Of a stretch of 64,000 nt of DNA, positions 43,971 through 52,867 are shown one piece after another. Position 1 is the stretch's first letter. The number at the start of each line of letters is the position of its first letter. The stretch spans positions 248,001 to 312,000 of the forward strand of contig NZ_BMIA01000004.1 of the NCBI RefSeq assembly GCF_014641595.1, in the 5' to 3' direction. The notes beneath the pieces are model-generated. The model saw only the letters and a program-made list of their open reading frames with translations. It was not told the origin of the DNA and did no database searches. Both the position numbers and the translations under genes were made by a program. The DNA is from Dyadobacter endophyticus (lineage in GTDB: Bacteria; Bacteroidota; Bacteroidia; Cytophagales; Spirosomataceae).

Positions 43971-45803
43971 ATGCATAAGGAATTAGCAGGAATGTTCGCC
44001 CTTTTGATGGCGATGGAAACGGCAAATGCGCAGGAAACCATTCGTTACACAGGCAAAACGCTTGTGAATGTCGACTACCACCATGGACAATTGAGCCCCG
44101 CCATCGGCGTGCATTCGTACCAGACTTTACGGGCCAACCGCACCGATGCGAGCAGGGATTCGGCCATTACCTGGACCTATAACCACGCCCCGATGCTAGC
44201 CTACTGGAATGGTACATTTTATTTGAATTATCTCAGTAATCCCGTCGGTGAGCACATCCCGCCGGGACAGACCCTTTTACAAACCTCGAAAAACGGTAAA
44301 ACCTGGACGAAGCCGGTTGCGATTTTTCCGCCTTACAAAATTCCCGACGGTACGAAAAAGGAGGGACACCCCGGTGTAGCGAAAGATTTGTACGCGGTAA
44401 TGCATCAGCGGATGGGTTTTTATGTCTCCAAAAGCAACCGTTTGCTCACATTGGCCTACTTCGGAATGGTGCTCGATGCCAAAGACGATCCGAACGACGG
44501 TCACGGGATCGGACGGGTGGTGCGGGAGATTAGGAAAGATGGTACTTACGGCCCAATCTATTTTATTCGGCACAATGCATCCTGGAAAGCGCCTTCGGAT
44601 TATCCAATGTACACCGAAAGCGAGGACAGAGGCTTTGTAGAAGCCTGCGACGAACTGCTGGCCAATAAGCTCGTAACCCAGCAATGGGTGGAAGAAGCTG
44701 ACCGTAATGACCCGGTGATCAGTTTGAAAGGGGAATATAAGGCATTCAGTTCCTATCACTTACCCGACGGCCGTGTGGTCGGTCTTTGGAAAAATGCACT
44801 GACCAGTATCAGCAGGAACGAGGGCAAAACGTGGCTGTACAATCCCAGACGCGCGCCGGGTTTTGTGAATAGTAATGCGAAAATCTGGGGGCAAAAAACG
44901 TCGGACGGCAAGTACGCGACGGTTTATAATCCCTCCGAGTTCCGCTGGCCGCTGGCGATTTCGGTGAGTGATGATGGTTTGGATTACAAAAACCTGCTGC
45001 TAGTAAATGGCGAAATCACGTCAATGCGCTACGGAGGCAACTATAAATCTTACGGCCCGCAATACGTCCGCGGTATTTCCGAAGGCGATGGCGCACCACC
45101 GGACGGCAATCTCTGGGTGACTTACAGTATGAATAAGGAAGATATCTGGGTGTCGGGAATACCCGTTCCCGTACGCGAGAAGGCCGAAAAGCACGCCGCC
45201 GACCGCTTTGCGCAAATGCCGGATGGTAAGGAGCTTGATGAATGGAATATTTACAGTCCTTTGCAAGCGCCGGTAAGTGTTGGTGAAGGTCAGAATGGTA
45301 AATCATTGATTATCAAAGATGCAGATCACTTCGACTATGCCCGCGTTGAGCGCGTGATTCCCGCGACGAAAAAGCTGGATGCCGAATTTTCGGTGACGCC
45401 CAGCCAGAACGACACCGGTTTATTAGACATAGAATTCCTCGATGCAAAGGGTACGCCGGGCATTCGTTTGTCTTTTGATTCAACCGGGATATTCAGGTTA
45501 AAAGCAGGCTACCGCAACAAAACACTTTTGGAATACCAAAAAGGACAGCGCTACGACGTTAAGGTGCAGGCCAACACCGAAACGCGGCTTTACAGTGTCG
45601 TTGTGAATGGTAAACAGGTGGGGACCGGTGTACTTTTCGCCCCGCTGGAAGCTGTGAGCCGCATTGCATTCCGTACCGGCGAAACCCGCCGCTTTCCCGA
45701 TGCCGATACGCCCACGGACCAGATGTACGACCTGCCAAATGCAGGTATTCAGGACCCGGAGGCGGTTTTTGAAATAGATTATTTGATTACCAAGCCATTC
45801 TAA
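43971..45803 (+). CDS. BNR/Asp-box propeller protein with C-terminal lectin-like domain
   Basis: 610 residues from the ATG at 43971, which starts the signal peptide (MHKELAGMFALLMAM, ending ANAQ) 4 nt after the previous stop. A sialidase-fold propeller carries Asp-box-like turns (SKNGKTWTKP, SRNEGKTWLYN). A C-terminal beta-sandwich (about residues 420-610) resembles LamG-type modules (LLDIEFLDAKGTPGIRLSFD). Probably a periplasmic hydrolase or lyase of a pectin side chain. Family membership beyond the propeller fold is not certain. The overlap with the next frame is only through a longer, unlikely start. Confidence 0.75.
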   Translation: MHKELAGMFALLMAMETANAQETIRYTGKTLVNVDYHHGQLSPAIGVHSYQTLRANRTDASRDSAITWTYNHAPMLAYWNGTFYLNYLSNPVGEHIPPGQTLLQTSKNGKTWTKPVAIFPPYKIPDGTKKEGHPGVAKDLYAVMHQRMGFYVSKSNRLLTLAYFGMVLDAKDDPNDGHGIGRVVREIRKDGTYGPIYFIRHNASWKAPSDYPMYTESEDRGFVEACDELLANKLVTQQWVEEADRNDPVISLKGEYKAFSSYHLPDGRVVGLWKNALTSISRNEGKTWLYNPRRAPGFVNSNAKIWGQKTSDGKYATVYNPSEFRWPLAISVSDDGLDYKNLLLVNGEITSMRYGGNYKSYGPQYVRGISEGDGAPPDGNLWVTYSMNKEDIWVSGIPVPVREKAEKHAADRFAQMPDGKELDEWNIYSPLQAPVSVGEGQNGKSLIIKDADHFDYARVERVIPATKKLDAEFSVTPSQNDTGLLDIEFLDAKGTPGIRLSFDSTGIFRLKAGYRNKTLLEYQKGQRYDVKVQANTETRLYSVVVNGKQVGTGVLFAPLEAVSRIAFRTGETRRFPDADTPTDQMYDLPNAGIQDPEAVFEIDYLITKPF

Positions 45804-45844
45804 TGCAGGTTTTCGCCGGAAAGGCATGGCTGATTTTTGAAAAT

Positions 45845-47866
45845 ATGAAAACTACTAAAACCATTATTGCACTTTCGATAGGGCTGAGCTTCCATGCATT
45901 TGCTCAGGAAAAGGCGCTTGTGAATACCTCGCAAAGTAAATTCGTGAAACTCCACGGCGCAGACATGACCGCCGTGCAATGGACGCAGGGCTTCTGGGCC
46001 GATCGTTTCAAAGTATGCCGCGAAACGATGGTGCCGCAGCTCTGGAAAATCTATACCGACCCGAACCTCAGCCATTCCTTCCGCAATTTCGAGATCGCAG
46101 CGGGCCTCGAACCCGGCAATTTTAAAGGACCGTCTTTTCACGACGGCGATTTTTACAAAACATTTGAAGCAGTAGCCAGCCTGTACGCGGCCACGAAAGA
46201 CCCGAAACTGGACGGGCTGATGGACAAAACCATCGGGGTGATCGCCAAAGCGCAAAGAGCGGACGGGTACATTTATACCAAAGCCATTATAGAGCAAAAG
46301 CAGCAGGGGGAGGGCAAAATGTTCGCCGATCGCCTCAGTTTCGAAGCCTACAACTTTGGCCACCTCATGACCGCCGCGTGCGTGCATTACCGCGCCACGG
46401 GCAAAACCACGATGTTGGATGTGGCCAAAAAGGCGGCCGATTTTCTGATAACCTTCTATAATGCGGCCACCCCCGAGCAAAGCCGTAACGCCATTTGTCC
46501 GGCACATTACATGGGCCTCTCGGAGCTCTACCGCACCACGCACGACGAAAAGTATTTGACCTTGGTAAAGCACCTGATCGCCATTAAAGGCGCCACCGAA
46601 GGCACCGACGACAACCAGGACCGCATTCCGTTTTTGAAACAAACCAAAGTGATGGGCCACGCTGTGCGGGCCAATTACCTGTACGCAGGCGTAGCGGATG
46701 TGTACGCAGAAACCGGCGACGAGGCGCTGCTCGCGCAGCTGCACGCCATGTGGGACGACGTTACCCAACACAAGATGTACGTCACCGGCGGGTGTGGCGC
46801 ACTGTACGACGGGGTTTCACCCGATGGTACCTCCTACAAGCCCGACGAGGTCCAGAAGATCCATCAGGCATATGGACGGGACTACCAGTTGCCCAACTTC
46901 ACCGCCCACAACGAAACCTGCGCGAACATCGGCAATGTCCTATGGAACTGGCGCATGCTCCAAATCACAGGCGAAGCCAAATATGCTGATATCGTGGAAC
47001 TTGCACTATACAATAGCGTGCTCTCCGGCATTAATCTCAAAGGTGACAAGTTTTTATATACCAATCCCTTGGCCTATTCCGACGCATTGCCGTTCAAGCA
47101 ACGCTGGGAGAAGGACCGGCAGGCCTACATTTCGAAATCCAACTGCTGCCCGCCCAATGCGGTGCGTACGGTCGCCGAGGTTAGCCAGTATGCTTACAGT
47201 CTTTCGGACGCTGGTGTTTTCTTTAATTTGTATGGAGGAAATAAGTTTCAAACAGCGATTAAAGGGGGCCAGCTGCGCCTGACACAAACCACTGATTATC
47301 CGTGGAATGGCAAAATCTCTATAACGCTTGAAGAAGCACCAAAAGAAGCGGTGTCATTATTTTTCCGCATTCCGGGCTGGTGCAGCAATGCGGGTTTGGT
47401 GGTTAATGGTAAAAAGGAAACTGTTAAACTGGCTTCGGGAAGTTATGCTGAGCTTCGGAGAGCTTGGAAATCAGGCGATAAGATTGAATTAACACTCGAT
47501 ATGCCCGTCAAACTGATCGAATCCAATCCGTTGGTAGAGGAAACCCGTAACCAGGTCGCCGTAAAGCGTGGCCCGGTCGTTTATTGTGTGGAATCCATTG
47601 ATCTGCCCCAAGGTAAAACGATCTTTGATGTAGCGATCGGCGTTAAAAATAACTTCAAACCGTCGCTTTTAACCATCGAAAATAGCCCGATTATGAGCTT
47701 GCAGGGCGATGCGGTGCTGGTTGATAATTCGGATTGGAGCAAAAAGTTGTACCGCGAAGTATCAGCCGAGGCGCCCAAAACCATTCCCGTGCGACTGGTG
47801 CCTTATTATGCCTGGGGGAACCGGGGGCATGGGGATATGTCGGTTTGGCTGCCACTGGTAAGGTAG
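45845..47866 (+). CDS. GH127-family hydrolase (beta-L-arabinofuranosidase/aceric acid hydrolase type)
   Basis: 673 residues from the ATG at 45845 (signal peptide ending HAFAQ). The DUF1680 (alpha/alpha)6 barrel is clear. The zinc site of this family is visible as Glu357 and Cys359 in HNETCANIG and the pair Cys434-Cys435 in SKSNCCPPNAVR, the first cysteine of the pair being the nucleophile in the characterised enzyme HypBA1. The general acid/base equivalent to Glu322 of HypBA1 appears to be Gln341, counted from the zinc glutamate. GH127 includes beta-L-arabinofuranosidases and an aceric acid hydrolase acting on rhamnogalacturonan II. Last gene of the second PUL. Confidence 0.87.
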   Translation: MKTTKTIIALSIGLSFHAFAQEKALVNTSQSKFVKLHGADMTAVQWTQGFWADRFKVCRETMVPQLWKIYTDPNLSHSFRNFEIAAGLEPGNFKGPSFHDGDFYKTFEAVASLYAATKDPKLDGLMDKTIGVIAKAQRADGYIYTKAIIEQKQQGEGKMFADRLSFEAYNFGHLMTAACVHYRATGKTTMLDVAKKAADFLITFYNAATPEQSRNAICPAHYMGLSELYRTTHDEKYLTLVKHLIAIKGATEGTDDNQDRIPFLKQTKVMGHAVRANYLYAGVADVYAETGDEALLAQLHAMWDDVTQHKMYVTGGCGALYDGVSPDGTSYKPDEVQKIHQAYGRDYQLPNFTAHNETCANIGNVLWNWRMLQITGEAKYADIVELALYNSVLSGINLKGDKFLYTNPLAYSDALPFKQRWEKDRQAYISKSNCCPPNAVRTVAEVSQYAYSLSDAGVFFNLYGGNKFQTAIKGGQLRLTQTTDYPWNGKISITLEEAPKEAVSLFFRIPGWCSNAGLVVNGKKETVKLASGSYAELRRAWKSGDKIELTLDMPVKLIESNPLVEETRNQVAVKRGPVVYCVESIDLPQGKTIFDVAIGVKNNFKPSLLTIENSPIMSLQGDAVLVDNSDWSKKLYREVSAEAPKTIPVRLVPYYAWGNRGHGDMSVWLPLVR

Positions 47867-47870
47867 TAGC

Positions 47871-48248
47871 TTATGCATTATCCAGCAAAACACCGGGGTC
47901 AATACCTAGCTTGTGGTAAACTGCTTTTAAGAACGTGACATCTGGTTCCCGTCGGCCATTCAGGATTTGGGAGAGTCTTTCCTTCCCCAATCCCAGCAAA
48001 TCGGCAAGACCTGTTGTGGTCAAATTGAGTTCAAAGCGTTTTTGCTCCACCATTTCGGGAATAGTTAAAGGAGGCGGAAATGGGAAGTGAATTTCTTCAT
48101 ATTTCTCGGCGGCAATCGCCATCGCTCGCAGCTTATTTGTCTCATCTTCTGTTAGATTGTCTTCGCCACGGTTCATCAATTCGTAGATTTCATCCATTGC
48201 AGAGTCGTACTCCGCTTCTGTTTTGTAAATGATTTGATCGTTTTCCAT
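47871..48248 (-). CDS. higA: HigA-type antitoxin, Xre-like HTH
   Basis: 125 residues. An N-terminal acidic helical half (MENDQIIYKTEAEYDSAMDE) is followed by a helix-turn-helix (TTTGLADLLGLGKERLSQIL, NGRREPDVTFLKAVYHKLG). It follows the toxin gene by 2 nt. The toxin-first order is typical of HigBA. It should neutralise HigB and repress the pair. The ORF ends 5 nt from the GH127 stop, convergent with it. Confidence 0.85.
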   Translation of the reverse strand: MENDQIIYKTEAEYDSAMDEIYELMNRGEDNLTEDETNKLRAMAIAAEKYEEIHFPFPPPLTIPEMVEQKRFELNLTTTGLADLLGLGKERLSQILNGRREPDVTFLKAVYHKLGIDPGVLLDNA

Positions 48249-48250
48249 AA

Positions 48251-48556
48251 CTATCTTTTATATCTAACAATGGAAGCGTCTATTCTGTCATATTCGGAAT
48301 GGGTTCCTAAAAATACAATATAAAGTGTTCGTACGCGAAAATGAACAACTGTAATTAGCCGGTGGTCGTTGCCGGAGATATTAAAGACAAATCTGTGATT
48401 GCCGACATAGTCAGCCGAATTAAAGAATCTTCTTACATCATTTGGGCACGACCAATCAGCGTTTTTTACTATATCATACCATTGATCGAGTGATTTACGG
48501 GCGTTGGGATATTTTGCAGAATATCGGTTAAGGATAGACCTAGTGAGTATGACCAT
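48251..48556 (-). CDS. higB: HigB-type mRNA interferase toxin
   Basis: 101 residues, basic. It carries the HigB pattern: LDQWYDIVKNADWSCPNDVR, then the core VGNHRFVFNISGNDHRLIT and FRVRTLYIVFLGTHSEYDRI. It is predicted to cleave ribosome-bound mRNA. It is first in a two-gene operon with higA. The AT content is higher than in the flanking carbohydrate genes, as in many mobile toxin-antitoxin pairs. Confidence 0.87.
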   Translation of the reverse strand: MVILTRSILNRYSAKYPNARKSLDQWYDIVKNADWSCPNDVRRFFNSADYVGNHRFVFNISGNDHRLITVVHFRVRTLYIVFLGTHSEYDRIDASIVRYKR

Positions 48557-48647
48557 GATTGTTTGATGAAATGATCAGAGCCCATAATATCTGATGCACT
48601 GTTCTATCAAATGAAATCTATTACCCGAACCGCCCTGATCCGTTATC

Positions 48648-49439
48648 CTACGGCCGGCCCTGCAACTCCCTAACCCAAATATTCCGAAAACTTACCCGGC
48701 TCCCGTGTTCCTGCAATTGCAAAGGCAGCTTTGAGTCGTGGAATTTGTATTTAGGATAACCCTGATACACCATCGGTCCTTTCAATTCTACATGGTTTAA
48801 AATCAACACATTATTGTGAAAAACCGTCATGTAGGCAGGTTTCTCAACCGTCTTGTCCGCGCGGAAGACGGGGGCTTCGAAGATCACGTCGTAGGTCTGC
48901 CAGGTTTGAGGTTTTCTGGCGGCGTTCACCAGCGGGGCATGCTGTTTGTAGACGCTACCGGCTTGGCCGTTGTAGTAAATTTTGGTGTTGTAGTTCCAGG
49001 ATTCGTAAATCTGCAATTCATAGAGGCCCATGATGAGCACGCCGCTGTTGCCACGGTTGAAATCCTTGTCTTCGGACGGGTCGGGCGTGCGCCATTCGAG
49101 GTGAAGCTGCATGTTGCCGAACCTCTGCTTCGTCCGAATGTCGGTGGCTTTTGGGACGATGGTAATCGCCTCGCCGTCTGTTTTCCATTTGACGGGCGAG
49201 CCATCGGGATGCTCCCATTTGGGGAGGTCTGTTTGGCCGCTGTATAGCACGATGGCATCGGAGGGCGGCTGCGCGTAGGTTTCGCCCGGCGTCACGAGCG
49301 CTGGTTTGAACGACCAGTCTTCGGTCGCGGAAGGCGGGGGTAATTTGTCTTCCTTTCCGGATTGGCCGGTGACCAGAGCGTTGATCCCCAGTACAAGTGC
49401 CCCGGTGAACAGGTACTTTATAGCGTATTTGTGTGGCAT
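48648..49439 (-). CDS. DUF1080 (3-keto-disaccharide hydrolase fold) secreted protein
   Basis: 263 residues from the ATG at 49439 (MPHKYAIKYLFTGALVLGIN, ending VTGQ as a signal peptide); the frame opens 8 codons earlier. The concanavalin-like DUF1080 domain is recognised by WKTDGEAITIVPK, FGNMQLHLEWRTPDPS, GNSGVLIMGLYELQIYES and WQTYDVIFEAP. Members act on 3-keto-glycosides or bind glycans. It is oriented against the PUL and is probably an independent gene. The substrate is unknown. Confidence 0.85.
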   Translation of the reverse strand: MPHKYAIKYLFTGALVLGINALVTGQSGKEDKLPPPSATEDWSFKPALVTPGETYAQPPSDAIVLYSGQTDLPKWEHPDGSPVKWKTDGEAITIVPKATDIRTKQRFGNMQLHLEWRTPDPSEDKDFNRGNSGVLIMGLYELQIYESWNYNTKIYYNGQAGSVYKQHAPLVNAARKPQTWQTYDVIFEAPVFRADKTVEKPAYMTVFHNNVLILNHVELKGPMVYQGYPKYKFHDSKLPLQLQEHGSRVSFRNIWVRELQGRP

Positions 49440-49635
49440 GATTGGAATAGCAAAATGAAGCATAAATCAGACTGTTGTTGATATACAAAGAAATAGTAGC
49501 ACAATAACTCACTATTATTTTCAATTTTCTCTTTTTATTTTCTTTTATTTACGTAAATTTGCTTTTAATAAGTTTAGGTGTTCTATTTGAGCTGTGAATA
49601 GGTTTATTTTTTGTCGGTATGTGACGAATTGTTTC

Positions 49636-49653
49636 TTTTCCATCTATTTTTAG
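49636..49653 (+). promoter_or_regulatory. Second copy of the 18-nt element, before the DeoR gene
   Basis: TTTTCCATCTATTTTTAG ends 22 nt before the DeoR start codon and is identical to 29096-29113 ahead of the FGGY kinase. If DeoR binds it, the regulator would control both itself and the kinase operon. Confidence 0.45.
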
Positions 49654-49675
49654 GTAAAAAACAAAAGTTGATACA

Positions 49676-50443
49676 ATGCTGGCAAATCAGAGAAGAGAGA
49701 AAATACTTGAATTGTTAAAAGAAGATGGCTCGGCGAAGGTGATCGATCTCGCCAGGCTCTTTAAAGTAACCGAGGTAACGATCCGTCAGGATTTGGACAA
49801 ACTCGAAAAAGACGGCCTCGTGATCAAGGAACACGGCGGGGCGTTTTTGAAGAATGTCGAAGATCAGGTCCGCAATTTTTCGCTGGCCAATCAGGAGAAT
49901 CTCGATAAAAAGGAGCTGATCGCCGCCAAATGCCTGGAATTTATTTCCAATGGCGATACGATCATCCTCGATTCGGGCTCTACCACGACGGAGATTGCGA
50001 AGAAGCTGCGGGGCAGTAATAAGCACCTGACGGTGATTACCAATGCGCTGAATATCGCATTAATCCTCGGAGCCGAAACGGGCATCGAGGTGATCATGAC
50101 CGGAGGCGAGTTTAAGCCGCCTACCTTGTCGCTGACGGGTCAGAAAGCCGCTGATTTTTTCAAAGGCCTGAATGTGCAGAAGTTGTTCCTCGCCACGGCA
50201 GGCTTGTCGCTGAAAGCAGGGCTTACGTACCCGAGTATCGCCGACCTGGTTGTAAAAAAAGCGATGATCGACGCAGCGGATACGACTTACCTGGTTGCGG
50301 ATTCTACGAAAGTAGGAAAAAGCGCATTCGCGAGCCTCGGGGCGCTGTCGTTGATCGATTACATCATCACCGACGCGGGAATCGAGGAGAAGCATCAGCA
50401 GTTGTTTCATGATAATGAGATTGAATTGATCATCGCGGAGTAG
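49676..50443 (+). CDS. DeoR/GlpR-family transcriptional regulator
   Basis: 255 residues. An N-terminal winged helix (AKVIDLARLFKVTEVTIRQD, then LEKDGLVIKEHGGAFL) is followed by the sugar-phosphate-sensing DeoR domain (TIILDSGSTTTEIAKKL, VIMTGGEFKPPTLSLTG, TYLVADSTKVGKSAF). DeoR proteins usually repress catabolic operons and are released by a phosphorylated sugar. It is the only dedicated regulator within the carbohydrate island and directly precedes the isomerase/transketolase/ABC operon, so a sugar phosphate such as apulose 4-phosphate is a reasonable inducer; this is inference. Confidence 0.9.
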   Translation: MLANQRREKILELLKEDGSAKVIDLARLFKVTEVTIRQDLDKLEKDGLVIKEHGGAFLKNVEDQVRNFSLANQENLDKKELIAAKCLEFISNGDTIILDSGSTTTEIAKKLRGSNKHLTVITNALNIALILGAETGIEVIMTGGEFKPPTLSLTGQKAADFFKGLNVQKLFLATAGLSLKAGLTYPSIADLVVKKAMIDAADTTYLVADSTKVGKSAFASLGALSLIDYIITDAGIEEKHQQLFHDNEIELIIAE

Positions 50444-50493
50444 GTTTCCGGGGAAGGAAGAAGGCAAGGACGGAGCGGATTTTAATACATACC

Positions 50494-51960
50494 ATGAATA
50501 TGAAAAGTATCGGAGTCATTATTGGTAACAGGGATTTCTTTCCGGACCGGCTGGTGGCCGAGGCGCGGGTGGAGATTGTTGATTTACTTAAAAAATTAAA
50601 TATCAATGGCATTATGCTCGACACCGAGGCTACGAAGCTGGGTGGTGTCGAGACGTTTCAGGACGCGCACAAATGTGCGGCATTATTCCGGGCACACCGG
50701 GATGAGATCATTGGCGTGCTGGTAGTGTTGCCCAATTTTGGAGATGAGCGGGGTATCGCCGAAACGTTGAAACTCGCCGATCTGAATGTGCCCGTGCTGG
50801 TTCAGGGCTATCCCGACGACCTCGACAAGCTGGATGTAGCCCGTCGCCGCGATTCGTGGTGCGGGAAGATTTCCGCCTGTAATAATTTGTATCAATTTGG
50901 TATTAAATACACGCTCACCACAAAACACGTCGTGCATCCGACCGATCCTTCATTTATTAAAGATCTGAATGATTTCGTGGCGGTTTGCCGGGTGACCAAG
51001 GGTCTGCGTAATGTGCGCATAGGGGCTATCGGTGCTCGCCCCGGCGGGTTCAACACGGTGCGTTACAGCGAGAAAATTTTGCAGCGCAACGGTATTTCGG
51101 TTGTTACGGTCGATTTGTCGGAGATTTTGGGTAATGCCAACAAGCTTCACGCGCAGGATTTGAAAGTGAAGGAGCGTTTAGATAAAATCACTTCCTATGC
51201 CTCGCGGGGTCGCACGCCTGATGAAGCATTGATCCAAATGGCGAAGCTGGACGTGGTTTTGGGAGATTTTATAGAGGCGAATGCACTGGATGCAACGGCC
51301 ATTCAATGCTGGACTTCGGTGCAGCAGAATTATGGCTGTAATGTATGCACGAGCATGAGCATGATGAGCGAAAATATGATGCCGAGCGGCTGTGAGGTGG
51401 ATGTGACGGGTACATTAAGTATGTATGCATTGCAACTGGCCTCGGGCTCGCCGAGCGCGCTGGTGGATTGGAATAACAACTACGCCAACGACGATAACAA
51501 ATGCGTGCTTTTCCACTGCGGTAACTGGGCAAAATCGTTCTTGCCGGATATCGAAATCGCGACGGCGCCGATTCTGGGCACATCGGTGGGAGAGGAGAAT
51601 ACCTGGGGTGCATTGGCTGGCCGCACGCCCGCAATGCCGCTCACGTACGGGCGCATCAGCACGGACGACCCGCGCGGCGTAATGAAGGCGTACATAGGCG
51701 AGGGTAGGCTGACAGACGATTCGCTGAAAACATTCGGTAACCGTGCCGTGGCCGAGATTCCGAACCTGCAAAACCTCATGCAATACATCTGCCGCAATGG
51801 TTTCGAACACCATGTGGTGATGAATGCATCCAAAACGGCGGGCATATTGAAAGAAGCTTTGGGCAACTATATGGGGTGGGAAGTGCAGGTGTTCGACGAA
51901 CCCACGCAGCAACCGAACCCCACCCGCATGCCCGACCGCGAACTCGTTTCGCAAAACTGA
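50494..51960 (+). CDS. L-fucose/L-arabinose isomerase-family sugar isomerase
   Basis: 488 residues with the fucose/arabinose isomerase fold: VGVIIGN-type start, LLKKLNINGIMLDTEATKLG, GVLVVLPNFGDERGIAETL, a metal and substrate region with AIQCWTSVQQNYGCNVCTSM, and EVDVTGTLSMYALQLASG. It should convert an aldose to a ketose in the cytoplasm. It lies between the DeoR gene and the split transketolase, so the substrate is probably the sugar brought in by the ABC importer. D-apiose to D-apulose is the inferred reaction; a plain pentose or deoxyhexose is the alternative. No signal peptide. Confidence 0.82.
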   Translation: MNMKSIGVIIGNRDFFPDRLVAEARVEIVDLLKKLNINGIMLDTEATKLGGVETFQDAHKCAALFRAHRDEIIGVLVVLPNFGDERGIAETLKLADLNVPVLVQGYPDDLDKLDVARRRDSWCGKISACNNLYQFGIKYTLTTKHVVHPTDPSFIKDLNDFVAVCRVTKGLRNVRIGAIGARPGGFNTVRYSEKILQRNGISVVTVDLSEILGNANKLHAQDLKVKERLDKITSYASRGRTPDEALIQMAKLDVVLGDFIEANALDATAIQCWTSVQQNYGCNVCTSMSMMSENMMPSGCEVDVTGTLSMYALQLASGSPSALVDWNNNYANDDNKCVLFHCGNWAKSFLPDIEIATAPILGTSVGEENTWGALAGRTPAMPLTYGRISTDDPRGVMKAYIGEGRLTDDSLKTFGNRAVAEIPNLQNLMQYICRNGFEHHVVMNASKTAGILKEALGNYMGWEVQVFDEPTQQPNPTRMPDRELVSQN

Positions 51961-52004
51961 AACCCTGAACTATCGGAATTACAAATACCGGCAATGCCGG
52001 ACTA

Positions 52005-52844
52005 ATGCTAAAAGTCATGTCGGAAAAGGAACTGACGCAGAAATCGGTGGAATACCGTAAGAAAATACTCAAATATATCTACCAGGCCAAAGCAGGGCAT
52101 ACCGGCGGCAGCCTGTCGTGTATCGATATTTTGAATGTGCTCTACAATTACACGATGCATGTCGACGCCGACCATTTCGACTCGCCCGACCGCGACCGGT
52201 ATATTCAAAGCAAGGGACACACGGTGGAAGCGTTGTATGTGGTGCTCGCCTCCCGGGGCTTTTTCCCGGAATCGGATCTGGATACTTTGTGCAAATACCA
52301 ATCGCATTACATAGGCCACCCTACCCGCAAAGTGCATGGCGTGGAACAAAATACCGGTGCATTGGGCCACGGACTTTCGCTCAGCGTGGGGACGGCGATC
52401 GCGGGCAAGCTCGACAAGCGCGATTACCGCGTGTTCACCGTCCTGGGCGACGGGGAACTGCCCGAAGGGTCCAACTGGGAGGCTGCATTGTCGGCAGCGC
52501 ATTACAAGCTCGACAACCTTTGCGCTATTCTGGATAAAAACACCTTGCAAATCAGCGGCCCAACCAGTGCCGTGTGTAATACCGATCCTGTCGACGAGAA
52601 ATTTGAAGCATTCGGATGGGCCGTGCGGAATGTGGATGGGCACGATATGGGAGCGCTTATGGCGGCATTTGATGCATTACCCTTTGAAAAAGGCAAGCCA
52701 AGCCTGATTATCGCGCACACCGTGAAGGGCAAGGGTGTGAGTTATATGGAAAACCAATTGAAATGGCACCACGGCGTACCCGATCCAAAGCAGTATGCCG
52801 ATGCGATACAGGAACTGGACCTTCTGGAAGAAACACTTTCCTGA
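52005..52844 (+). CDS. Transketolase N-terminal subunit (TPP-binding)
   Basis: 279 residues; the ATG at 52017 (MSEKELTQ) is an alternative start. It corresponds to the first half of transketolase: YQAKAGHTGGSLSCIDILNV, GHTVEALYVVLASRGF, and the TPP/Mg motif LGDGELPEGSNWEAALSAAH continuing to ILDKNTLQ. Its ends are natural, and the C-terminal half is a separate gene 23 nt downstream, so this is a genuine two-subunit enzyme. Two-subunit transketolases include the apulose-4-phosphate transketolase AptAB; the neighbouring kinase and isomerase make that activity plausible but unproven. Confidence 0.9.
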   Translation: MLKVMSEKELTQKSVEYRKKILKYIYQAKAGHTGGSLSCIDILNVLYNYTMHVDADHFDSPDRDRYIQSKGHTVEALYVVLASRGFFPESDLDTLCKYQSHYIGHPTRKVHGVEQNTGALGHGLSLSVGTAIAGKLDKRDYRVFTVLGDGELPEGSNWEAALSAAHYKLDNLCAILDKNTLQISGPTSAVCNTDPVDEKFEAFGWAVRNVDGHDMGALMAAFDALPFEKGKPSLIIAHTVKGKGVSYMENQLKWHHGVPDPKQYADAIQELDLLEETLS

Positions 52845-52867
52845 GCCACTCCCGATAACCAATTTAA

